Part shown: one piece after another, positions 5,864-12,416 of the stretch
How the letters are laid out: the number at the start of each line of letters is the position of its first letter
Position numbering within the stretch: position 1 is the first letter of the stretch
Assembly: GCA_023249165.1 (NCBI GenBank)
Contig: JAHFDE010000028.1
Location: 1-17,837 of the forward strand
DNA length: 17,837 bases
Source: Candidatus Methylomirabilota bacterium
GTDB lineage: Bacteria; Methylomirabilota; Methylomirabilia; Methylomirabilales; CSP1-5
Reading direction: 5' to 3'
The notes under the pieces: model-generated
Database searches by the model: none
Told to the model about the DNA's origin: nothing
Seen by the model: the letters and a program-made list of their open reading frames with translations, nothing else
Position numbers and translations under genes: made by a program

Positions 5864-8122
5864 CTACGACTTGGCGATAGAGCCTTTTTCGATACGTATT
5901 TGGGCAAGTTCTGTCAACAAGTTCGCAGCCCAGCGGTAGATATTGTGCTTCTTGAGGATGTCACGCATTCTCTGCATGTGAGCCTTCTGCTCGTCGACAG
6001 GCATTTCTACCGCCGAGCGAATTGCCTCTGCCATCTGGTCAATGTTGTACGGATTGACAATGAGGGCGTCTCTGAACTCTCGCGAGGCTCCTGTGAAACG
6101 ACTGAGGATCAGCACCCCCTGCTCATCTTCTCGCGCACCAACATACTCCTTCGCCACGAGGTTCATCCCGTCGTGCAAAGACGTCACGAGGCACACGTCG
6201 GCGGCTGCGTAGAAAGGTGCGATTTCTTCGTGGCTATGATGTTTTTTCAGGAGAATGATCGGCTTCCACTCCTCGGTGTGAAAGCGCCAGTTGATTCTCT
6301 CAGACTCAGCCTCCACCTCGGCGATCAACTCGTGGTAGTGCTTGATATAGATGCGACTGGGGGCCCCGAGTTCGACGAAGGTGAATTGGCCTTGGTATAT
6401 GGGATACTTTTCCAAGAAGCGTTCAATGGCCCTCAGGCGCTCCAGAATCCCTTTGGTATAGTCAAGACGGTCCACGCCAACTCCCAAATACTTTGCTTTG
6501 ACCCCGAGAGTCTCGAGCAATGTCTCCTTGCTGATCCGTGGCGCTTGTTTCGTCAATCCCGGCGCAGCAGGGTCAGGAAATGCAATGCTAATGGGAAATG
6601 GCTTCACATACGTTCTTCTCTGGCCTCGCCTGACCGCGAAATGTTCCCAATCGATGCGGGATTCCAGTGTCCGATCGACGGTATCCAGGAAGTTGTTGCA
6701 ATGGAACTGGAGGTGAAAGCCGATGAGGTCTGCCCCGAGCATTCCATGAAGAAGTTCTCGTTGCCAGGGACAGATGCTAAAAGATTCCGGATTGGGCCAG
6801 GGGGTGTGCCAGAAAAGGCCGATCCGGGCGTCGGGACGCTTTTCTTTGATCAGCATGGGAAGCAGCGCAAAGTGATAATCTTGGATCAGGACGAGGGGAT
6901 CCTCGACGCCTTCAAGTTCTACCAGCGTTGCCTCGGCGAATTTTTCATTCACGGTTTGATAATGCCCCCAGTCGTCCATACGGAAAATCGGTCGGGTATG
7001 GGCGATATGACACAGGGGCCAGAGGCCTTCATTCGAAAATCCGTAATAGTAACCCTTTTCTTCCTCCTTGGTGAGCCAGACTCGCTTCAGAACGTATTGC
7101 GGTTCCTCTATCGGCACGCGGAGCTTCCCCTGGTTATCCACGACCTCGCGGTCTGCATCGCCACTGCCGTGGGCAATCCACATGCCTCCGCAAACCTTGA
7201 GCACCGGCTCCAGAGCGGTCACCAAACCGCTGGGAGGCACCACACACTCGATCTGGGTCCCTTTCCTGATATGCATGTACGGCTCGCGGTTGGAAATGAC
7301 ATAGAGGGATTTCTCCGAAAGGAGAGTGCGTAAGTGTTCTTTGAGTCGGGCGGGGGTCCAGACAGACTCTGCGGCCTGTCGCAGCCTCGCCTCCTCCTCG
7401 GCGGACGCCCGGGCTGCCACGACGCTTCTCGCCATCTGGGCGACCTCTCTGGTCAACGGCTCGAAGATGTCCCCGTCAGGGAAGTGAAGTAGTTCGGCGG
7501 TCTTATCGGTGCGGAGCCTCTTCATCCACTCCGCCATCTTGGTGATCGACCCGACAATGCTCCAACGGACAACAAAGAGTGTGATGAGGGAGATCAAGAG
7601 TGCCTGGACCAGAAAGCCCACGAAGTTATTTTTCCAGATGCGGAAGAGATGATCCTGGAGGTACGTCGCATCGTAGAAGATGACCAAGGCGCCAGCGACA
7701 ACAACTTCGCGGTGGAGAGGGAGGGCATAGAGATACATCCTCGTGTTCCCAATTTGGGCAAAACCTCCGGTGCCGCGATCCGCATTCATGGCATCAGGGA
7801 CCAGGGAGGGTATTGTTGAAAGCTGAGGAGCCAGCGCCGGGGTGATGGCGATGAGTTGGTCCTTAGAATCGTACACAGCTACTCCGGCCAGTCGCTCCCG
7901 GTTGCCGAAATGCTCCACAATTTGCTGAAGGCGTGCGGCTTGAGGCTGCTTCACCAAAGGCTCAATCGTCTCCCGGAAGCTCTCGGCGAGCAGTGAGGTG
8001 CGACGATCGAGATCCCGCCTTAACCCTTCCTTCTCCTGCTGTACCTGCCAAAGAGTGAGCAGGAAGGCAATGGCGCTGACGACGACAATGATCGAGAGGA
8101 CAATCCGAAACGTGATTCGCAC
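5864..8122 (-). CDS. otsA: Membrane-anchored trehalose-6-phosphate synthase with N-terminal sensor and HAMP-like module
   Basis: The GTG at 8122 was chosen because GGAGGG lies 7 nt upstream. The frame continues to a TTG at 8209 with no ribosome binding site. From 8122 the protein has 752 residues. TM1 is at about 5-25, a periplasmic segment of about 140 residues follows, TM2 is at about 166-186, then a HAMP-like linker and coiled coil (187-245). A complete GT20 domain (about 271-746) would make trehalose-6-phosphate from a nucleotide-glucose donor and glucose-6-phosphate. Its motifs are SNREP, NEGLWPLCH (364-372), DYH (415-417), FWHTPWP (437-443), VDRLDYTKG (550-558, Arg552 and Lys557 matching the donor-phosphate pair of E. 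coli OtsA) and DGMNLVAKE (651-659). OtsA is normally soluble and about 470 residues. The extra N-terminus resembles a chemoreceptor or histidine-kinase input module, so activity may be tuned by an extracytoplasmic cue; that is inference. Confidence 0.93.
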   Translation of the reverse strand: MRITFRIVLSIIVVVSAIAFLLTLWQVQQEKEGLRRDLDRRTSLLAESFRETIEPLVKQPQAARLQQIVEHFGNRERLAGVAVYDSKDQLIAITPALAPQLSTIPSLVPDAMNADRGTGGFAQIGNTRMYLYALPLHREVVVAGALVIFYDATYLQDHLFRIWKNNFVGFLVQALLISLITLFVVRWSIVGSITKMAEWMKRLRTDKTAELLHFPDGDIFEPLTREVAQMARSVVAARASAEEEARLRQAAESVWTPARLKEHLRTLLSEKSLYVISNREPYMHIRKGTQIECVVPPSGLVTALEPVLKVCGGMWIAHGSGDADREVVDNQGKLRVPIEEPQYVLKRVWLTKEEEKGYYYGFSNEGLWPLCHIAHTRPIFRMDDWGHYQTVNEKFAEATLVELEGVEDPLVLIQDYHFALLPMLIKEKRPDARIGLFWHTPWPNPESFSICPWQRELLHGMLGADLIGFHLQFHCNNFLDTVDRTLESRIDWEHFAVRRGQRRTYVKPFPISIAFPDPAAPGLTKQAPRISKETLLETLGVKAKYLGVGVDRLDYTKGILERLRAIERFLEKYPIYQGQFTFVELGAPSRIYIKHYHELIAEVEAESERINWRFHTEEWKPIILLKKHHSHEEIAPFYAAADVCLVTSLHDGMNLVAKEYVGAREDEQGVLILSRFTGASREFRDALIVNPYNIDQMAEAIRSAVEMPVDEQKAHMQRMRDILKKHNIYRWAANLLTELAQIRIEKGSIAKS

Positions 8123-8178
8123 AGGGTTTCCCTCCAGACGACCGCGGAGAAACGAGTGACTCGTCTCTCCGAACTTTA

Positions 8179-8209
8179 AGTCTACCCTTCTATCCCCATA
8201 GGGTGTCAA
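8179..8209 (-). promoter_or_regulatory. Weak candidate promoter for the trehalose operon
   Basis: A perfect TTGACA (8209-8204 on the minus strand) is followed at 19-nt spacing by TAGACT (8184-8179). The spacer is longer than usual. If real, transcription would begin near 8172, so the mRNA would exclude the TTG at 8209 and start translation at the GTG at 8122, as its ribosome binding site also suggests. Confidence 0.3.
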
Positions 8210-8290
8210 GAGATTTGGGAAATCTCTTTCGCCCCAGAGGCTGGCGTGCGCCGCGCAGGTGGCAGCGAGAAATAAGAAATTGGTGCGGCA

Positions 8291-8746
8291 CTATGGATGG
8301 TCCAGAGGATTTTCGGTCGACAGCCCCATCTGGCGAGCGACACGAAGAAGGGCAGAGTCTGCCGAAACAAAGAGAAGGGGCCTAAGCCGGGCAGGTGCCC
8401 TTGGGAGCAGGAGGGCGCTAGCCAGTTGGACGGCGTCATAGGCTCGCAAGGGATGGTCAAACACCAGGGTCATCGCCTTCTCAATGACCATTCCCCTAAG
8501 CGAGGTATGAACGAAGCGTCCCCGATAATCCCGACGAAAGGCGGCTCCGATTCTGTCCCGCGCGGCCAAGTCTAACTCCCCGAGGCGTTGCTTGCGAGCG
8601 ATAGCAGCCAGCACCTCAGCCCCTGAAAGGGGCGAGACGAAAGTCACGTTTGCTCCGCGTCTCAAGATCTGTCGGACCCAACCACTCCCGGGTTCTTGGA
8701 CGTAAGCCTTGACCAGTGCGCTCGCGTCGAGGAAGTACGCGGCCAA
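8291..8746 (-). CDS. PIN-domain ribonuclease toxin (VapC-like)
   Basis: This 151-residue protein is a typical single PIN domain. The acidic metal-binding residues are in place: Asp7 in YFLDASALVK, Glu44 in SGAEVLAA, Asp104 in RAYDAVQLA and Asp130 in VSADSALL. VapC toxins of this family cleave tRNA or rRNA and are held inactive by the antitoxin encoded just upstream. The start is a TTG at 8746 immediately after the antitoxin TAA (8747-8749). GAGGAG inside the end of the antitoxin gene serves as ribosome binding site, so synthesis is tightly coupled to the antitoxin. All four acidic residues are present, so the toxin is probably active. Confidence 0.88.
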   Translation of the reverse strand: MAAYFLDASALVKAYVQEPGSGWVRQILRRGANVTFVSPLSGAEVLAAIARKQRLGELDLAARDRIGAAFRRDYRGRFVHTSLRGMVIEKAMTLVFDHPLRAYDAVQLASALLLPRAPARLRPLLFVSADSALLRVARQMGLSTENPLDHP

Positions 8747-9103
8747 TTACCGCTCTCCTCGCTCGTCAATGATGATCTGAGACGCGGGCTTCCCTTTCGT
8801 CTTAACCGGCTTGATGTCTGAAACTCTGGGAGAGAAGAAAGCCACGCGGCTGCCAGGATCCACAAGGCCTCGATTGATAAGTTCATCCCAGTACACGGCT
8901 AGACCGGCCTTCTTCGCGCTCGCCTTGTGTTCCGCCCGTGCCCCGCTGCCTTCTACAATGAGACGATCGATACCCTCTTCGCGGATCAACGACTTGCCGC
9001 CGATCTTTACGAAGGCAATCTTGCCCTTCCTGACGAGGTTGTAGAGTGTCGCTCTGGAAATGCGGAGGCGCTCACATGCTTCCTTGACCGTCAGCAATTT
9101 CAT
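8747..9103 (-). CDS. HTH antitoxin of the PIN toxin pair
   Basis: This protein has 118 residues. The ATG at 9103 follows a strong GGAGGG site with a 7-nt spacer; the open frame extends to 9475 but the upstream part is the promoter region. Residues 3-50 (LTVKEACERLRISRATLYNL and onward to about REEGIDRLI) are an excisionase-type winged helix-turn-helix, which would bind its own promoter. The C-terminal part has PGSRVAFF, a proline/lysine linker, then GKPASQIIIDERGER. This resembles the toxin-binding tails of Phd/VapB-type antitoxins (family tails of the form GKPxSEMVIEDRR). The protein therefore looks like an excisionase-type DNA-binding head joined to a Phd-like neutralising tail. Start and stop are adjacent to the toxin gene, forming a two-gene operon. 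It may also repress the divergent rhodanese promoter. Confidence 0.82.
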   Translation of the reverse strand: MKLLTVKEACERLRISRATLYNLVRKGKIAFVKIGGKSLIREEGIDRLIVEGSGARAEHKASAKKAGLAVYWDELINRGLVDPGSRVAFFSPRVSDIKPVKTKGKPASQIIIDERGER

Positions 9104-9122
9104 TCGAAATCCCTCCAGAGAT

Positions 9123-9151
9123 ATTTTGGCTGATCTGTCTAAAACTGTCAA
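9123..9151 (-). promoter_or_regulatory. Promoter of the toxin-antitoxin operon
   Basis: On the minus strand TTGACA (9151-9146), a 17-nt spacer and CAAAAT (9128-9123, 4 of 6 consensus bases). Transcription would start near 9116, immediately before the GGAGGG ribosome binding site, giving a short leader. Its -35 shares bases with the -35 of the rightward promoter at 9145-9173, so the two compete and could both be controlled by the antitoxin. Confidence 0.55.
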
Positions 9152-9173
9152 TTGCTTTCTAAATCGGTATAAT
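9145..9173 (+). promoter_or_regulatory. Rightward promoter toward the rhodanese gene
   Basis: CTGTCA (9145-9150, 4 of 6) with 17-nt spacing to a perfect TATAAT (9168-9173). It overlaps the leftward toxin-antitoxin promoter back-to-back. A transcript would start near 9180 and have a leader of about 110 nt before the ATG at 9290. Confidence 0.5.
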
Positions 9174-9254
9174 TTCCGCGCCTGCGAGGTCGCGAGAAGT
9201 GGGCGGAAAGAAGGATGGCACCCCGTACCTGAACGGTCACCACTCGAGGGACCG

Positions 9255-9283
9255 TTGACACGCGAAAGAGCGAAGGCTACGCT
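9255..9283 (+). promoter_or_regulatory. Second candidate promoter, leaderless start of the rhodanese gene
   Basis: A perfect TTGACA (9255-9260), a 17-nt spacer and TACGCT (9278-9283). The -10 ends 6 nt before the ATG at 9290, so transcription would start at or next to the A of the start codon. This fits the lack of a good ribosome binding site in front of the gene. Confidence 0.35.
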
Positions 9284-9289
9284 CGGTCC

Positions 9290-9622
9290 ATGGAACAGGG
9301 GATTGCCCGTCTGACAGTCGAAGAGGTGAAGGCGCGGCTCGATCGAGGGGATGCGCTGATCCTCGTGGATGTCCGGAAGGAATCGGTCTACGCCCGCGGG
9401 CACATCCCTGGCGCGATCTGTCTTCCCGTCACTGATTTGGAGTTGCGACTCGAACAGCTTCCGGCGGCGAAGCACCTTGTCTTTTACTGAACCTGACCCG
9501 AGGAGAAATCAGCCGCCCGGGTGGCGGCCGCGGCCAAGGCGAGCGGCTTTCACGAGGTGGCAGCGCTGCTCGGGGGGTTTGAGGCCTGGCGACAGGCGGG
9601 CTATCCGATAGAGCGGCGATAA
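9290..9622 (+). CDS. Rhodanese-like sulfurtransferase, predicted selenoprotein with two in-frame TGA (Sec-Thr-Sec)
   Basis: Read through two TGA codons, the frame gives 110 residues, a normal length for a single-domain rhodanese. Residues 1-66 contain LILVDVRKESVYARGHIPGA, the first rhodanese signature. The active-site strand then reads HLVFY-TGA-T-TGA-PEEKSAARVA, followed by GFHEVAALLGGFEAWRQAGYP, the second signature, and a TAA stop at 9620-9622. In relatives this site reads YCxCPNExSA, with the first Cys as sulfane-carrying nucleophile. Both TGAs (9488-9490, 9494-9496) therefore fall exactly on cysteine positions 67 and 69. A SECIS-like hairpin follows at 9512-9528. Stop-codon pseudogenisation would not be expected to hit both Cys codons while leaving 41 downstream codons intact. 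Normal TGA stops elsewhere in the window argue against a general recoding. The Sec machinery lies outside the window. Start at ATG 9290 is by homology; no strong ribosome binding site is seen. Confidence 0.82.
9512..9528 (+). promoter_or_regulatory. Candidate bacterial SECIS element in the rhodanese mRNA
   Basis: GCCGCC (9512-9517) pairs perfectly with GGCGGC (9523-9528) around a CGGGT loop with G at its second position. From the ends of the two TGA codons the loop G is about 29 and 23 nt away. As I recall the bacterial SECIS model, it needs a short stem close behind the UGA and a G among the first loop bases, about 16-37 nt downstream. The stem is GC-rich in a GC-rich gene, so chance pairing cannot be excluded. 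Confidence 0.55.
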
Positions 9623-9626
9623 TTTC

Positions 9627-9905
9627 TCAGGCCGAGGTGATTCTGTTCCACTTCAGACACGGGCCGCAGACGATGTGTTGGAGACGAGGATTGTGGCGGG
9701 CCTGGACGAGAGCAAATTCGCCTTCCCCCTGGCGATGCGAGGATCCCAGCTCCTGCCCCTCCGCTCGGCCGCAGAAATGGCACTGAAGGCCAGGATCGCT
9801 GGGAAGATGGGCCATCAACACCCAGGGGCTTCGGCGGGGGGGTGACGCCTCAGCCTTGACGGCCCGTCTGAAACCGCCGAAGAGACGATCAAAGAGTCTT
9901 CCCAT
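9627..9905 (-). CDS. Small CxxC...CxxC zinc-ribbon-like protein of unknown function
   Basis: The protein has 92 residues from the ATG at 9905; an in-frame GTG at 9932, 7 bp after the luxC-like stop, is an alternative start. Neither has a strong ribosome binding site. The N-terminus (MGRLFDRLFGGFRRAVKAEA) is a basic amphipathic helix. The rest contains CHFC (Cys42, Cys45) and CGPC (Cys80, Cys83), spaced as in small treble-clef or zinc-ribbon domains and loosely like the ClpX zinc-binding domain (CxFCG...). No family was recognised. It follows the luxC-like gene closely and may be the last gene of that operon. It converges with the rhodanese gene, 4 bp between the stops. Confidence 0.6.
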   Translation of the reverse strand: MGRLFDRLFGGFRRAVKAEASPPRRSPWVLMAHLPSDPGLQCHFCGRAEGQELGSSHRQGEGEFALVQARHNPRLQHIVCGPCLKWNRITSA

Positions 9906-9939
9906 CGTGTCGAGGCCCCCCGTCGAGCTCACCGATCGT

Positions 9940-11313
9940 TTAGATCTCCAGGTCAGTCCACCGCAGGAGATCCCGGAGCAGGGACCGCCCCTCTTGGTGC
10001 CAGGTCAGCGGAGGAGCCTGCATCCTGCCAATAGGACAAATCCGGTTCACCCCGACATGGCCTAACGCACCCGCGAGCATCCCGATCCGCTCCGGGATCA
10101 CTGCCACACCTGCAGCCTGAAGATACGGCCCCCACGATCGAAGTAGGCCCCCCACCTCTAAGAGGTCCGCCACCGGCTTGATCAAGACGGTTCGGTGGAG
10201 ACAAGAAGGGATGAACGTCGGGTCGGCGTCGTAGATGAGGGTCCAGTCGAGCCCCCGCGGACTGGTGAAGAGGGCGACCTCTTTTCCGGCCAGCTCTTGG
10301 GCCTCATAGCCGGCCCGAAATCTCCGAACCGTGACTGCCTCCTCTGGGGTGAGCAGCCCCGGCGGAAGTTGCTCCGCCCACCTCGCCATGGCCGCCCCCA
10401 TCAGCTCGGCAAACTCCCTCGGGCTCATCCTGCCCCCTTCCTCCACGTAAAAGAGATGCGGTGAGAGGCATCCCTGCTGGTCGAAGAGGGAGGCATCGTA
10501 GGCGGCCCGATCCGCCACCCCCTCTGCCTTCGCCAGAGCCTCCCGGCCAATCAGACCGAAACTCACGCGGTGCCCGTGGTCCAGGAATCGACATCGGATG
10601 CGCCCCTGAAGTTCGTGGATCGTCTGCTCGCTGCCATAGGCGATGACCACCTCGGCGCGATCAAAAGCCACGGCTTCCAGATCTGTCCGGCCGCCGCTCC
10701 ACCACAGGACGGCCAGGCACTCGCCGATCTCCGGATCCTCCCGAGCGACCGACGCCGCCCACAGTGCGGGAAACAGCGGCTCCGCCGAGGCGGTCTTGAC
10801 CAGATTGGCCGATCCGAGGAGGGTGGCTGCGATGAGACCCGGAAGCCCTATCCCGGGGATGTTCCCCGCCAGCACATGGGTGATCAGGGTGGGGCCGTAC
10901 GCACGGCTCAGTTGGGACCCGAGATGAACAAACCCCTCCAAGGCCTCTTCGTCCCCGATCCCCTGGAGGAGTTCGTCAAAGGCATCCGCCGTGTATCCCT
11001 CGCACAAGAGATCCAGGCCGTGGGCCACCATGCCGGGCGAAAATCGGGTGGTCGCAGGCAGCGCCGCCTCGGCGTCCTGACGAAAGGGGTCGGTGGGATC
11101 TTGCCACCGGCGAAAAACCTCCGCGAGGACCTCGGCGATCTCTTGCCCCTTGCGCTTCCGGAGACGCTCCCGGGCCCTCTGCAGATGTCCGATCACTTCG
11201 GTGAGGAGCGTCGGCGTGATCCGCGGGACTTCCAGCGTCACCGTACCAAGCGCGCGGGTCTCGACTTCACATCCCGAGACCTGTGACGGAAGATAATAGG
11301 CAGCGACCTTCAT
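9940..11313 (-). CDS. LuxC-like acyl-CoA/acyl-protein reductase
   Basis: This 457-residue protein of the LuxC family would reduce an activated acyl group to an aldehyde with NADPH. The N-terminal third is divergent. The aldehyde-dehydrogenase-like core has HVLAGNIPG (146-154), SANLVKTAS (168-176), a nucleotide-binding segment around VIAYGSEQTI, and the nucleophile Cys282 in FDQQGCLSPH. In Vibrio the cognate LuxC takes the acyl group from LuxE cysteine. Here the luxE-like gene is immediately upstream and its stop overlaps this start in ATGA (11310-11313), with AGAAGG as ribosome binding site, so the two are translationally coupled. There is no luciferase gene (luxAB) in the window, so the product is an aldehyde for another purpose. 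The class III aminotransferase upstream makes conversion to an amine a reasonable guess. Confidence 0.88.
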   Translation of the reverse strand: MKVAAYYLPSQVSGCEVETRALGTVTLEVPRITPTLLTEVIGHLQRARERLRKRKGQEIAEVLAEVFRRWQDPTDPFRQDAEAALPATTRFSPGMVAHGLDLLCEGYTADAFDELLQGIGDEEALEGFVHLGSQLSRAYGPTLITHVLAGNIPGIGLPGLIAATLLGSANLVKTASAEPLFPALWAASVAREDPEIGECLAVLWWSGGRTDLEAVAFDRAEVVIAYGSEQTIHELQGRIRCRFLDHGHRVSFGLIGREALAKAEGVADRAAYDASLFDQQGCLSPHLFYVEEGGRMSPREFAELMGAAMARWAEQLPPGLLTPEEAVTVRRFRAGYEAQELAGKEVALFTSPRGLDWTLIYDADPTFIPSCLHRTVLIKPVADLLEVGGLLRSWGPYLQAAGVAVIPERIGMLAGALGHVGVNRICPIGRMQAPPLTWHQEGRSLLRDLLRWTDLEI

Positions 11314-12386
11314 CGCCTTCTTTCAAGCTCCTCGACGGTCAAAGAGCAGCCCCGCGCCTCGGCCCCGGGCGCTCGGCCCGCCACCTCAAACCCCTCTCCG
11401 ACCCTGTATCCCAGATCTTCGGTTTCGATCGCCAGCACCGATCCGCAGTTGGCCAGATCGTAGTGGGTGAGGAGCCCCACCTCGCCCTCCGGGACCTCCT
11501 CAAGCGTCGTGGGATCGAGGATACGCGTCCGCACCCAGGGAGGGACCTCTTTGAACCGAACGCGCGAACGCCCCAGCCACCGATCCCTCAGCGGATTGTC
11601 GTAAAATTGGGAACCCATCTCGGTCATGCCGTACTCGTTGATGCACAGCGCCTCGGGAATCCCAAGAATCTTTCCATAGAGGCGCAACAGCTCGTCCAGC
11701 GAGAGTTCGCGGGATCGCCCCTTGAAGCCTCCGGTATCCATCAGACGACTCCCTTCAGGGAGCTGAAATGTCCATCCCTCCTGAAGACACACATCGAGGA
11801 AATGGACGAAGGCGAACGAGGTACCGAGAAGGCAGATCGGCTCTTGCTGCGACTCGACCTCGCGCACGCTGTCCAGCAGCCCGGCGAGATCCATCCCCGT
11901 CTCGCCCACAAAATATGCGCTCCCTTCGCCTCCGTAGGCTTTCCGCACTCCCTCGAGCATATGGGACAGGGAGGAGGCGGGGTGAAGGTCTGGAGGCGGC
12001 GCGAGGATGAGCATCCGAGGTCGCAGCCCATCGGGAAGGAGATGGGCGGCGAAGTTTGTCAGGAGGGAGGTATGGTAAAGCTCGAGCCAGGGAAATCCGT
12101 GCTGCCCTCGCCGCTCTCCACCCTGGCTCGTCCCGCTGGTCAGGAAGACGTGTTCGGGCGGGGCGCAGGTCAGGTCGAGAAACTTGAAGGCTGCCGTGGG
12201 AACTGGAGGAATGTCGTCCCAACGGACTATCGTATCCGGCGTGACTCCTCGCTGATCGCAGAAGCGTCGATAGGCCGGATTCCTCTGGTACTGAAAAGCG
12301 AAGACCTCCAGGGCCAGCCCCTCAAAGGTCTCGTCGGTCGTCCCTCGAATGAACTTCAGCACGCGCTCGATGAGAGGGTCTCGCAC
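11310..12386 (-). CDS. LuxE-like acyl-protein synthetase
   Basis: This 358-residue member of the LuxE acyl-protein synthetase family would adenylate a carboxylic acid with ATP and load it on its own cysteine for transfer to LuxC. Seen in sequence are the nucleotide-binding loop LTSGTSQGG (around residues 82-90), DTGGFKGRSRELS and the adenylate-forming-type motif NEYGMTEMGSQ. There is a cysteine near the C-terminus, Cys347 in ARGCSLTVEE, the position expected for the LuxE acylation site. The start is GTG at 12386 with GGAGG and AAGGA upstream. It overlaps the luxC-like gene by 4 bp. It follows the aminotransferase by 93 bp of repeat-containing DNA. Acyl chain length and natural substrate are unknown. 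Confidence 0.87.
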   Translation of the reverse strand: MRDPLIERVLKFIRGTTDETFEGLALEVFAFQYQRNPAYRRFCDQRGVTPDTIVRWDDIPPVPTAAFKFLDLTCAPPEHVFLTSGTSQGGERRGQHGFPWLELYHTSLLTNFAAHLLPDGLRPRMLILAPPPDLHPASSLSHMLEGVRKAYGGEGSAYFVGETGMDLAGLLDSVREVESQQEPICLLGTSFAFVHFLDVCLQEGWTFQLPEGSRLMDTGGFKGRSRELSLDELLRLYGKILGIPEALCINEYGMTEMGSQFYDNPLRDRWLGRSRVRFKEVPPWVRTRILDPTTLEEVPEGEVGLLTHYDLANCGSVLAIETEDLGYRVGEGFEVAGRAPGAEARGCSLTVEELERRR

Positions 12387-12416
12387 TCCTTGGTTCCTCC
12401 CACATGGAGGTATTCG

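Noticed and set aside
5807..7333. 508-codon open frame on the plus strand opposite the trehalose synthase gene
   Set aside because: It is antisense to a gene with complete catalytic motifs, shows no recognisable domain and has no ribosome binding site at its start.
8123..8209. N-terminal extension of the trehalose synthase to the TTG at 8209
   Set aside because: No ribosome binding site, and the TTG overlaps a TTGACA -35-like element; the GTG at 8122 has GGAGGG at ideal spacing just before the first membrane helix.
9290..9490. Rhodanese as a 66-residue protein ending at the first TGA
   Set aside because: This would lack the active-site loop and the second half of the fold, yet the same frame continues with the exact missing rhodanese sequence.
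9488..9496. The rhodanese TGAs as general UGA recoding (Trp or Gly) or random decay
   Set aside because: TGA ends several neighbouring intact genes (for example at 1311, 17103 and 17617), and both TGAs coincide with conserved cysteines, not with Trp/Gly positions or random sites.
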